From assembly GCA_001600055.1 (NCBI GenBank), contig BCIV01000001.1:310001-374000 (forward strand): a stretch of DNA of 64,000 nucleotides, given 5' to 3'. Made by a program: the position numbers and the translations under genes. The first letter of the stretch is position 1, and each line of letters starts with the position of its first letter. The DNA is from Filobasidium wieringae. Taxonomy: Eukaryota; Basidiomycota; Tremellomycetes; Filobasidiales; Filobasidiaceae. Of the stretch, positions 41,764-52,058 are shown in pieces. The notes below the pieces were generated by a model. That model was not told the DNA's origin and did not search any database. It saw only the letters and a program-made list of their open reading frames with translations.

Positions 41764-43245
41764 TCACCTATCATCCGACGACACATCGATCAAGACATCT
41801 CTTATCACCTCCCAATCCCGCTCCACATCCGCTTGCCAATTCGAAACCGCGAATCTAGCAGCATCCTTCCCTCCCCATTTCGTACCTGAAACGTATATCT
41901 GACGGGTCGAATTGATCTTCATGACCAGTGTCGCGTTCAACCCCTCATCCTTATGTCGGAACAAGACGATCATGAAAATCGATCGCAAGCGCTCTTCTGG
42001 ACTTGCGTTCATATCGAGGGATAACAGTTGATACCCCTCGCTAGCCTGGATCCAAGCGGCGATGGTCCGAGCCAATTCGATCTGTCTTTGTAACATCTCC
42101 CTGAACCCTTTCCTCCCATAAGCGACGAGATTCGCATAAACGGGTAGGGCACGGAATCGTCGAGAATTCTCTATCCCGATGTTCAAGGGGGAAGGGATCG
42201 ATCCTGCCAAAGTGGATAAGTATGGAGCTCCGGGGTTCTGGAAGACCGAGATAGCGTTGCTCAGACGACGCGAGAGGAAGATCCCGCAATCGTACGGTAC
42301 GTTGAAAAGCTTGTGGGCGTCTCCAGCTATGGAATCGGCGAGTTCCATACCCTCTACTCCGGCTTTGAGGTCCGTATACCGAGCATCGGAAGAAGGTAGA
42401 ACTCGAGCTAGTAGACCAAAAGCGGCATCGACATGTATCCAGGCCCCATGACGATCCGCTAGGTCTCGAATCTTAACCATCTCCTCCCCGGTCGTAGCGA
42501 ACAGACCGCTATTGACTTCTGCGCAGGAGATCGCGATGATGGAAGCTGTTCGAGGTTTCTGAAGCATCGACTCCAAAGCAGCCAGATCGATCCGGTATGG
42601 CTGACTCGTTATCCCTATATCTTTCACACTAGCGTGTCCTAACCCGACGATGGAAGCTGCCTTCCGTAGAGAACTATGCGGGGCCGAAGTAAGGATTTGA
42701 ACATCATCGATCCCTGCTTCAAGCATACCGACGAATAGACCGAGTGAAGACACATCGATCTTTTTTCCTAGACGGGACGCTGCAGTGGTGATCACGTATT
42801 CTCGAGCACAAGCCAAACCGACTATGTTACTGGCCGTCGCACCTGTAGTAAACGTCCGATGTTCCCAAGCCTTCGGATCCAGTTCTAGTAGATCACAGAT
42901 AAGATCCAGCGCTGCGGATTCGACATCCGTCGCAATGGTTTCACCTGGGAGATGCACTTGGACGTTTTGGTCATATCGAGTGACCAGATTATCAGCAAAG
43001 GCTGCAACGGGCGTTGCTCCTCCTGTGACGAAACCGTAATATCTGGAAGATAAACTGCTTTGGTTCAGTGCGGGGATGATATCCCGAGTCATATGTTGTT
43101 GTGCGAGATCATCGCCGAGGCCATCGTCGGGTAGCTCGTGATGTAGAGATTTCAGAGCAGAATTTATCTGACCTTGTGAAGGTAAGACCACAGCTGAGTG
43201 CTCGACGTCGTTAGCAGTGTTCATGGTATTTGTACTTGACAGCAT
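41764..43245 (-). CDS. Group II PLP-dependent decarboxylase, intronless
   Basis: Single exon of 493 residues. It belongs to the aromatic-L-amino-acid/glutamate/tyrosine decarboxylase fold: SRYYGFVTGGATPVAAFADN, FTTGATASNIVGLACAR (phosphate site), HVDAAFG (Asp that pairs with the pyridine N), and DAHKLFNVPYDCGIF with Lys312 as the likely PLP lysine. Substrate is not deducible; candidates are tyrosine/phenylalanine/tryptophan-type amino acids, since the glutamate-decarboxylase calmodulin tail is absent. It starts at ATG 43245 (MLSSTNT). In a window where most genes have 2-9 introns this gene has none, and it stands alone between unrelated genes, which suggests horizontal gain or retroposition. 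Confidence 0.88.
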   Translation of the reverse strand: MLSSTNTMNTANDVEHSAVVLPSQGQINSALKSLHHELPDDGLGDDLAQQHMTRDIIPALNQSSLSSRYYGFVTGGATPVAAFADNLVTRYDQNVQVHLPGETIATDVESAALDLICDLLELDPKAWEHRTFTTGATASNIVGLACAREYVITTAASRLGKKIDVSSLGLFVGMLEAGIDDVQILTSAPHSSLRKAASIVGLGHASVKDIGITSQPYRIDLAALESMLQKPRTASIIAISCAEVNSGLFATTGEEMVKIRDLADRHGAWIHVDAAFGLLARVLPSSDARYTDLKAGVEGMELADSIAGDAHKLFNVPYDCGIFLSRRLSNAISVFQNPGAPYLSTLAGSIPSPLNIGIENSRRFRALPVYANLVAYGRKGFREMLQRQIELARTIAAWIQASEGYQLLSLDMNASPEERLRSIFMIVLFRHKDEGLNATLVMKINSTRQIYVSGTKWGGKDAARFAVSNWQADVERDWEVIRDVLIDVSSDDR

Positions 43246-43913
43246 CAAAACATGATGAACAGATTGAATTGGGGGACATCGGCCGACTGATCTATCGGCT
43301 ATCCCCGTTCAATCACACCGGTGTAGAACGGGAAATGACGTGTATTAAAATGACCATCTGAACTCCGAACAGTCCAATTTCAGCGTTCATTTTGTCCAAC
43401 CTGCAAGAAAAAGGGGATAAGACAGCTGGACTGGAAGCTGGAAGCAAGCTTTCGTGCTTTGTGCATGTAGGCTATAGCTGTGTTCTTTAGTTGTGGTTGT
43501 TTCAGCAGAACGATGGTAACACGAAAGTGATATCCGTATATATCTCGCGGGACAAGCGAAAAAGCTTCCGGTGGTAGATGTTACATGAACCCAGGCCTAT
43601 CAAAGGTTGAAACGTCTGACTTGTTACCTGAGCCGGTTTGTAAGAGGCTACGTTACTCGTACCTAAGTACTCAAATTGAAGGAGATCATGACCTTCATAC
43701 TACCAGGCTGTTCTAATTAGGGATGGGGTGTTGAGCATGGACGACGGTGGACTCTGAGGATAAGTAATGCTCGGTTGCGGATCCAGAGTCCTTCCTGTGA
43801 CTCCTTTGGTCGTGATCATCATCACAACGACATTCAGCAACTCGATCTGATATTTTGCTAGTTTGACATCAGCATCTTCCAATTGCAGTTCTTTCAACCA
43901 GTTTCAGTTCAAC
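43246..43913. promoter_or_regulatory. Divergent intergenic region (decarboxylase / secreted protein)
   Basis: 668 bases, the longest divergent promoter region among the conserved genes here. No repeat or extra gene seen. The length may reflect regulated expression (inference). Confidence 0.35.
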
Positions 43914-45271
43914 ATGCTCGCACTCATACACCTTCTACTCTTTCTCCCACTCGCCACCGCCTTCCCAAAAGACAAATCAGGTGAAGCCTTCTTCCTTTCG
44001 CCTCGACAGGATATCACCGAAGCCCCTACTCCTACCTCCTTATCGAGCTCGAGTCCAGATGAACCTACAGGAACGGACATCTCTAATCTTCCCGAAATCT
44101 CTGCTCCTTCGATGATCGGGCTGATCATGCCCAATCCTAGCTCTAACATCTATGCAGGTCAGTTCGAAGCGTCCTTTACTTTACCTCTTGATGTTTCGAT
44201 TCGAACCAATTGTCGTCATAGGCATCTCATACACCTTCGGATTTATCGATCCATCTCCAGGTCCACCTCAACCTCAGAACGGTGTCCTTCGACAAGTCCT
44301 GCCCCTCCTAACCTTCCCTAACTACACAACCTACGCCTTCACTCCTTACTCGACGCTAAGTCTAGATCCGGCAGATCATGTGAACGATACTCAGCTGGAA
44401 GATACGAAAGGGGCGGGTTGGTGTAGCGTCGATCTGGCGCCTAGAGTGAGGACGTTCGAGTTTCTTTTCCCAGAGGTGGATAAGGGGTTTTATCGGGTCG
44501 TCATCAATACGACTTGGGCAAGACCGACCGTCGTAAGCTCTTATATTTCTCTCAGAAGCAATTTTTGATTGACTTGATAGTGTTTTTTTCGGTTCATCAG
44601 ACAGGTCCAGACCCATCCCAAAACTGCTCGCTTCCTTACCTAGCCTTGTATTCTTTCTTCGCCTCTGAGAATTTCAAAATCGCAACCCCACCGACCGGTC
44701 AACTTCCACCCCCACCGCCGGCCTATACCGTCTACAAGCAACTAGATTGGAGAGTTCCAGGGGATCTACCCGTTGAGCAGGCGGATAGTACGAGCAGTAA
44801 GGTATGCGACTACGAGCTGGTCAAGAGAGAATGAACGGGCTGATGATAAATACCTGGTCGGAGTAGAAGATGATCGCTAGTCTTGCTGCGATCGGAGCTG
44901 TAGCTGTGATAGGAGCGATGGCTACTTTCATCTGGCTCGAACGGAGGAGAAAGAAGGGAGAACAAGAAGTAAATCGCCCTCCTTGGCTTCAAACGATACC
45001 ACAAATGAACTGATGCAAACTTGAAAAACAGGTCATAGCGGTCTCCCGCCTTCCACCGGAAGAACAAGCTCAATTCCTTGCGCCCGGTTACACCCCTAAT
45101 TACCTTCCTCCCGTTCACCCGCGATATGGGCCGAATATGAGGTACGCAGGCGGTTATTCTATTGCAGGGTATGGTCCGCCGGGGTACGGACAAGGGCAAG
45201 GGGGAGGGGAGATGCAGCAAATTGGCTGGAAGGGTGCTTGGGGCAGGGCGATGGGGAGGAGAACGTATTGA
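43914..45271 (+). CDS. Secreted/type I single-pass membrane protein, unknown function
   Basis: Five exons (43914..44157, 44222..44532, 44601..44801, 44870..44968, 45032..45271) give 364 residues in frame. Signal peptide MLALIHLLLFLPLATAF, then a Ser/Thr/Pro-rich stretch, an extracellular domain with two Cys (GWCSVDL, SQNCSLPYLALYSFF) and N-glycosylation sequons (NYT, NDT, NTT, NCS), then a membrane helix SLAAIGAVAVIGAMATFIWL with basic stop-transfer ERRRKK, and a Pro/Gly/Tyr-rich cytosolic tail (GYGPPGYGQGQGGG). This layout resembles fungal cell-wall sensor or cell-surface adaptor proteins, but no known family is recognised. Acceptors and donors fit in phase throughout. Confidence 0.75.
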
Positions 45272-45452
45272 TACTGAGCATTTGGTTGTTGGGGTTCAAG
45301 AAGGGTTGATTCGCGTCATGAAGTTGGGGCAATTGATACAGGCTGATTGTACAAGGAGTGAAGATTATACGAGATTTGCTGATTGCTGAGCTGTACGAAA
45401 CGAATATTTGTTCAGCTTTCAGGAAGATGCAAGATACCTCGACGTACATCTT

Positions 45453-45831
45453 TCAGTTATCCTCTTTCAATGATTCCCACGCTTTTCTCTTCTTCTCATT
45501 CCTTAACTTCGCATCCTCGTTGTTTTTCGCCGTCCGATCCAGTCGCTGCCAACACAAAAGGCAGAGATCGATGATCAATTCCAGCCGTACTGTGTATGTG
45601 GATGCTTCATGAGGACTGACCTCTTGCCGTAAACACTGATTCAGGGCATCTCGGGAAGCGTTACATTGTCCTCCTAGACGAGCCATGAAACCTCTTTCGT
45701 GACACTCCACCAGGGCTTGAATCTCTTTCAGACAAGCTAGAGGAAGGGAATGAATGCGAGGTACGTGAGAAAAGCACAGTATTGGATGGCTTACCTGCTT
45801 CTCTTGCAGGTGCGGTAAGTGGGGCGTGCAT
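45453..45831 (-). CDS. CMC2: Twin CX9C protein Cmc2
   Basis: Intermembrane-space protein needed for cytochrome c oxidase assembly. Three exons (45831..45795, 45736..45621, 45545..45453) give 81 residues in frame. The start MHAPLTAPAREA fits the family's MHPxL. Two CX9C pairs are intact: CLKEIQALVEC and CNASRDALNQC, joined by HERGFMARLGGQ. A charged C-terminal helix follows (RNEKKRKAWESLKED). Head to head with the HIT gene; COX19, another twin CX9C copper/COX factor, lies 1.4 kb away. Confidence 0.93.
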
Positions 45832-46147
45832 GCTCTGAGGTCCCTTCTATTGCTTCGAATCTGGCTGACTGAGTGGGCGACAGAGTCAAGGTGCAAAGGT
45901 GAAAACCTTGAGACTTGAGTCGGTCAACCGGTCAAGACTCCTGAAATTGTCGATCATCCGTTCGAACCCGATCAAACTCGATAACGAATATGTAATTTGA
46001 CATCGTAAACAACCGGGACGGTCGTCCGTCTCGTCCTGATTGACGACGCTATTCGGTACTACTGTCGATCTATCTCTCTATCAAGGAAATGAACCTGTCA
46101 GCAATCAGTCATGTCCGGATCTATGAAAAATTAATGAGATTTGTGGA
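45832..46147. promoter_or_regulatory. Divergent intergenic region (CMC2 / HIT)
   Basis: 316 bases between divergent starts; nothing specific noted. Confidence 0.3.
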
Positions 46148-47061
46148 ATGGCTCTAGCCTGTTTTGCCGTCTTCAGAAACCTCTTTCCATCCCCGTCAAC
46201 GCGAGTCGACGATTCCCACCTATCTCTCCTCACCACAAGCGGGATGGCTCCGATGGCCAGAGCAGGATGCGTTTTCTGCGATGTCACAGCAGAAAAGGGA
46301 TTCAGGGTGGTTGATACCGTGAGTCTTAGTATATCAGATGGTTATCTCTGGTCGGGCTGAGTGCCAAGGTAACGCTTTTAGAACGACGAAATGATCGCAT
46401 TTCATGACCGGTACGCTTCAAGCCAATAGGGATTCCGTACCTTAAGTCGTGCTGAATTGATTAGAGCAGGTCTCCTGGAGCACAGTATCACATCCTCGTC
46501 ATCCCTCGAGAACATATTCGTAAGCATCTTGAAATTGTTCCCCGAGCTGATGTGCTCAGAAGCCGTGTTTGATATAAAATGGTAGCTACCGTAAAAGACT
46601 TGCGAGAACCGCATATACCACTCCGTAAGTCGTGATCGAAATGGTCGTCAGAAAACTTGGCTAAACTCTGCTATAGTGACGAGAATGGAACAGTTCGGTC
46701 ATCACCTACTGGACGATCTGAACGTAGATCCAAATCAACGTCGGTCCGTCTTGACAGCCGTTAACCGTTATCCCCGTTCCAGCAACTAAGCCGACCTATT
46801 TGCAGACTAGGGTTCCATATCCCACCCTTCTCATCGGTTCATCACCTTCACCTCCATGTTCTTTCTTTGCCGCTCAAAAATCTGAGAGCTAGGATCAAGT
46901 ATCGTCCAACCTCCTTCATTTTGGATAATCCAGGTCGGACGATGGAACAGGGCGGTTTGGGGAGGAGTGGGAAGAGATGGGGTTGGTTCGTTGCTGTGAA
47001 GGACGTCAAGGATATCCTTACGGCAGGAAAGACAGTCAAGGTTGGCAAAATAGATGCGTAG
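46148..47061 (+). CDS. HIT-family nucleotide hydrolase
   Basis: Six exons (46148..46318, 46382..46410, 46470..46519, 46586..46624, 46677..46739, 46811..47061) give 200 residues in frame. Core motifs: GCVFCDVTAEKGFRVVD, EMIAFHDRSPGAQYHILVIP, and the histidine triad in SSVHHLHLHVLSLP. The sequence resembles HINT3/Hnt-type proteins of nucleotide phosphoramidase or adenylyl-hydrolase activity. There are two in-frame starts: 46148 adds 32 residues (MALACFAVFRNLFPSPSTRV) that look like a mitochondrial presequence; 46244 gives a cytosolic form starting at MAPMARAGC. The last intron's acceptor is ambiguous within GCAGACTAG. Confidence 0.85.
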
Positions 47062-47210
47062 TCTTGATTCCGAAAGATGCATCCTGATAGCGGCAAACAG
47101 TGTTGATCGGTCTACCGACTTCTGGATCATGCGATAAGTGTGTATGAGTGGCGATGGACCGTAATGGAGGTAGAATACAACTTTTTAATCGAGGTATAGG
47201 CGGAGTTGTG

Positions 47211-47651
47211 TTATCGTTTCAGTTCTGGTTTAGTCGTTATTGCCGTCGGTGTTGTCTTTTTAGGATCAAGATCACCCAACCCTAGATTTTGGAAATCATC
47301 TCTATCCATGAGGTTACTATAATGTAGAACAGAGCTGTCAAGAGGAATCTAAATTTGGAATTCATACCCAGACTCACTTGCTCATTCGGCATTCCAGATA
47401 ATCTTTAGAAAGAGCTCGGCATTTCCCGTTATTGCTTGCGTTCTCCTTGAGGCACTTCAAGTAGGCTTTCATCACTTCTTTACATTCGCCTGATAGATCA
47501 AAGTTCAGTTCATCATAATCATGTTGAACGAGTGGAACTCGGCGAACATCGAGCGAGACGACTTACCATCGTGATCTAGGGGGAAAGAACCTCGTTGCGG
47601 AGGCGTTAACTTGAAGGTATCCCCGATCGATGGTGGGCGACCAAAAGACAT
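47211..47651 (-). CDS. COX19: Cytochrome c oxidase assembly protein Cox19
   Basis: Small intermembrane-space/cytosolic copper-relay protein for COX assembly. Three exons (47651..47567, 47489..47378, 47316..47211) give 100 residues in frame. Typical start MSFGRPPSI, then KLTPPQRGSFPLDHDGECKE, the two CX9C pairs CKEVMKAYLKC and CRALSKDYLEC, and RMSKNLMDRDDFQNLGL. The short Thr/Lys-rich tail extends a little beyond the yeast protein. Divergent from TSR3 (244 bases apart). Confidence 0.95.
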
Positions 47652-47895
47652 TATCGAATGATAGTCTAGTTCCAATACTTCTGACAGATGATACAGTCTG
47701 TCCTTTGTCAGTGTTCTAGATGAGCAAGGCATGTCGAACTGCTCGAGCTCATGCGATGCGCTTCCACCTAATCGACCTCCACTTTGAGGGAGATCGTCGA
47801 GGTCCCAAACTAATCTCGATTTGGGTACTCAACTCCATACACACTGCTATCCTATCCCCCGTATTTAGCAGAAGCTTTCAGATCGACCGATAATA

Positions 47896-50030
47896 ATGGG
47901 CAAGCCTTCAAAAGCTAGAGGTAGGGGAGGATCATTTCTTCAAGGGAAAAACGCCGCTCCAGCAGGATCTTCAGGTCGAGCTAAGGGTTTGAGAAATGGA
48001 GCCAATAACCGACGAGAACAGGTCGATGAGCATATACCTGCGAGCCTTGTGACGGATAGTGAGGAGGAAGAGGATGAAGACGAAGAGTCTGGAAGTATAA
48101 GTGAGGAGGAGAGCGGAAGTGGGAATGAGGAGGACAGCGAGGAGGACGAAGAAGAGGACAATGAAGAGGAAGAAGTTGACGAGAACGACTTGGATAATGT
48201 CAAGATCGCAGTTCCGGTCGCTATGTGGGCAAGTCACGAAACTTCCTACAATTATGGTGTAGGCTTGTGGCTTACATGTCTTCTTTCAGGACTTCAACCA
48301 TTGTGATCCTAAAAGGTGTTCCGGTAAACGTCTCGCTCGTCACGGCTTGATTACATCATTACGAGTTGGCCAGCGATTCCGAGGAGTTTCCTTAACGTAT
48401 GTCGTATTGTGTCAGACCTTCAATGCTGGCCAAACCTGACCACCTATACCTTAGTCCTAACGGAAAAAGTGTCATTTCTCCCGCTGACCGAGAATGGGTC
48501 GGATTAGGAGGATTGGCTGTTGTGGAAGCTTCCTGGGCAAGGTTGGACGAAGTACCTTTCAACAAAATCAGGAGTCCGCATGAGCGACTGCGTAAGCGGC
48601 TTCGTTGTCGAACGCTCTTGTGTGCTTGCGCTGATGGAATTCTGATTTTCAGTGCCATTTTTGATCGCTACCAATCCTGTCAACTATGGTAAACCTTGGA
48701 GATTGAACTGTGTCGAGGCGCTCGCCGCAGGATTCTACTTGACGGGGTATGATAGCTATGGTGACAAGATGTGAGCTCGTTATCTTATCAGCGACTGAAG
48801 CGAGATACAAGACTAACGTTTCTGGACGACGGCAGGATGAGCAAATTCTCGTGGGGTCATTCGTTCATGAAAGTCAATCGGTATGGCAATTCAGATGAAC
48901 CTTGGATTCAGACTGCAGACTGATGCTTTTCATCATAGGCATCTCATCGAACGATACAAGACTTGCAAAGACGCGAAAGAAGTCGTCGCCATGCAGGAGC
49001 TCATCCAGGCTGAGATGGAGGAAGAGGGGAAGAGACAGCGAAAAGAGAGAGGTATGTTTCCTGAAGGGCAGAGCGTTTGTTCCTTGGATTTGTCAAGCTC
49101 ACTCGGCAACTTCGTTTTTCAGCGGACATCGGAGATGATATGTTGATGGGAAACCCTAATCTGGGCAACGACCAGGATGAGGAAGAGGAGGAACATGAAG
49201 AAGACAGCGAGGCTGCTGTACGACAAGAAGAGGACGAAATGGATAACGTCGAGGCTTTGATGGCTGGTGTTGGGATTGAAGAGAAGGATAAAGTGAGGAA
49301 ATGTCCAGGCCCTTATCCTCCGATTGCCACTGACATCTGGGTAAAAACAGTTCGGCAACACGATTGTCCGAGGGCCCGCCGCTGCACCTACCTTACAATC
49401 ATCGCCCGCGGTTGAATATCCCTCAGCATCCAGGTCAGCCAAAGTGACCAGCGAACTGGGAGACACCTTTGAATTGACTTATGACCGGCTGCATACTGAA
49501 TCGATTATCGATGCGGTCCAAGATGATGGAGCAGGAGCTATTGCGACTTTTATCGGCACGACTAGAAATAGCTTTAAAGGTAAGCTTAATCTGCATGGTT
49601 GCTTGATTTGATTGAAATCAATACGAATTCGTTCTCAGGGAAACAAGTAACGAGATTGACTTATGAAGCATACACCACATTATGCATGAAGAGTTTTGAA
49701 ACGATCGCATTATCCGCACGGACATTACCATCGCGATCATCCGCTCCACACAATATACTTTCCGCCTCGCCTGCTGGAGGAGAAACACTTACGAAACTTG
49801 CAATTCACCATCGACTTGGCGAATGTCCTGTTGGCGAGGCTAGTATAGTCATCGCCGTCAGTTCACCTCACAGAAGAGAGGCGTTCGAGGCATGCGAATT
49901 CATCTTGGAGGAAGTGAAAAAGAAATCGCAAATATGGAAAAGGGAATGGTATGCAGAGGAAAGCGGTCAATCGCAGACTGACTCGAGCTGGAAGGAGAAT
50001 TTTCCTAGAGTTGCGAAAGATGGGCAATGA
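47896..50030 (+). CDS. TSR3: TSR3 (18S rRNA acp-transferase) fused to MOCS2B (molybdopterin synthase large subunit)
   Basis: Nine exons (47896..48228, 48290..48396, 48455..48591, 48653..48770, 48836..48880, 48939..49051, 49123..49292, 49351..49579, 49639..50030) give 547 residues in one frame. Exons 1-7: Ser/Glu-rich N-terminus, then TSR3 motifs MWDFNHCDPKRCSGKRL, SVISPADREWVG, VVEASWARL, LIATNPVNYGKPWRLNCVEA and SKFSWGHSF, plus an acidic tail. Exons 8-9: MoaE/MOCS2B motifs GAGAIATFIGTTRNSFKGK, HRLGECPVGEASIVIAVSSP, FILEEVKKKSQIWKREWY (active-site Lys residues). Exon 8 has no ATG of its own, so MOCS2B must be made as a fusion or from an ATG in exon 7. Reading through intron 7 gives a TSR3-only product (stop at 49413-49415). 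Intron 1 starts with GC. Confidence 0.85.
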
Positions 50031-52058
50031 TCAGCAAAATCGCTACCTGACAGCTTACCGATGTGCCGTATTCGCCTCTGTATGTTTATTGATCATTTCA
50101 TTGGAGGTACATCTTCTTCCGAATACCTTGCAAGATTGTGTGCGTATTCCTGCTGGCTGTCTCAGTGCATTCGTCCAGTGTGTGATCTTGAGTCCGACCT
50201 CGAAGTATGTGCCGATCATAGGCATTCCCACTTCTCTCGTCGAGAAACAACACTACGACTGGTTGCTGGCTCCTATTCTCCGGGGTATCTTCGGCTGACT
50301 TCTGGGGTGAAAAGTACCTTTGATCACGGGAAGTTGTTTTAACGAATTTGGGGCCAAAAAGACACTTCTACTCCGCGGGCTTTCTGATATCCTTTAAACA
50401 CATGCTGCTAGTGATACTCGGAATCGATTCAAGTTGATGCCTTGTGCCGCAAACAAAGCACCGGGAGATTGCTGGGCAGTGACGTCATCGGACCAGCACC
50501 ATCTTCCTCGAGTGAAGAGCAGATCGAAGACACCGGGATCGTCAAACTAGGAGACCTTGTTCCTCAGGGTTTCATTCTGATCGAGATTGCGTTAAATTTT
50601 TTGAGAGTGACCATTCAAGCCATTCAAGGAGGAAGCAAATATTTGACGGCGTGGTACGCACGACCCCTATACACAATCAGACCGCGACCCAGCCGCCGAC
50701 CTTTTACCGTCGGCGCGTGGGTCGCGGTCTGATGTGACTACAAGCTCGCACGCGCAGAAGCTTTGACATCTAGTTGTCGACTTTCTCTGAAGATTGCATC
50801 GAATAGATGGTATAGATCGTCAAACGCTGGCTGACGGTTCCCATATATTGATTTGGTGTTGCGCTGCTGCTGTTTTGGTGTTGCGTTGCTTGTTGTCAAA
50901 AGTGCGTCGAGGCGCTTTCGCCTCCTGTTCTACATCTAGGCTATGCTATCCTGGAGTCGGAGATCAACAGATCGGTCAACATAGAGGAAGTTAGGATTGA
51001 TCTGGTGTGAATAAGTTGTATATGATAGCATGAGCTAGAATCAGAAGATTCCATCCATTTGTGTTATGCGAACAAAGAGCACGCAGCTGTTTCAAAATGC
51101 CACGTTATGGGATAACCTGGTGCGTTGACGCAGCAAATAATTGATATCCTGATTGCAGAACTTGATCCGTTCAGTTTGACGGGTGATGTGCATGAGGATA
51201 GATATAGTGAATTTGCGGGGTCTGACACCAGGATGAATCGTGACAGCGCGTCCTATTTTATGTGATGCAGTCGGCCCGGAGCACATTGTGTACCGGATAG
51301 GGCATTCGTCTGACAAGCACAGCGTAGGGATCGTTAATCTGCACGATTGTATAGGTCAGTGGGAGACATCCAAAGACAAGCCGTTCCGTAGTTACCCAAC
51401 AGGAGGCCTCCAGACAGGAAATTGGCTGTATGTCCAGTAGCAATATAAGTCAGTTCGACCACACGTGATCAGGGACAGTGTGCAATTGCAAGTCTACTAA
51501 CGACAAGTTAGGATGGGTCGACGAGTCAGGTCCGACACCGTGACTCCTGTGACTCAGCGACTGTCTCTCCGATGAAAGCTCCGTCCATTTGGCTCATCAG
51601 CCAGACCCGTCGTTGCAAATCGGGTCTCTGGCAGCAAGTGACAAAAACCGTCTGCATAATAGCCATATGTGGTACAGTATATTGGAGAAACAGGATCTGT
51701 CAAGCAATCGACCAGGACCATCTGCAAAGTGTCGTCGGCCAGGGCGTGAATCAACTCCAGGTAGAAGGAAGTGTCGAGAGAAGGTCCTCGATATGTACCG
51801 CCCTTTATAGCCACCTGCAATTGAGCAGCTTTTCACGGCGGTTGGACATATGACTCATGGCGGTTCCTACGGCTGTAGATGTAAGAAACAGAAGTCTAGA
51901 AGTCGTCAGGGCTGTGTTGCTAATCAAAAGGTCGGAACGTTCGGACACTCTCCAGGATTTCATGAATCGCAGGGATCGGCCGACATGAACCTGTGATGAC
52001 GATAGATTACGCTGATACAATTAGATGTAACGATACAACAGGCAGTAAATGAAGGTGC
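50031..52058. other. Two-kilobase gene-poor gap
   Basis: No open frame here has protein-like composition or splice structure. It contains the inverted repeat at 50676-50733. A minus-strand frame at 51820..51554 (88 codons) and overlapping plus-strand ones show no supporting feature. AT-rich spacer sequence and short direct repeats (GTGACTCCTGTGACTC near 51540) are seen. It could hold a decayed mobile element or an unrecognised non-coding RNA. Confidence 0.4.
50676..50733. repeat. Strong inverted repeat (15-bp perfect arms plus inner 7-bp arms)
   Basis: Outer arms ATCAGACCGCGACCC (50676-50690) and GGGTCGCGGTCTGAT (50719-50733) are perfectly complementary. Inside, CGCCGAC (50694-50700) pairs with GTCGGCG (50709-50715), with a 3-base internal bulge on each side and an 8-base loop (CTTTTACC). 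The GC content is far above that of the surrounding gap. Confidence 0.9.

Noticed and set aside
51554..51820. 88-codon minus-strand frame in the 50-52 kb gap.
   Set aside because: No start context, splice sites or protein-like composition; overlapped by equally good frames on the other strand.
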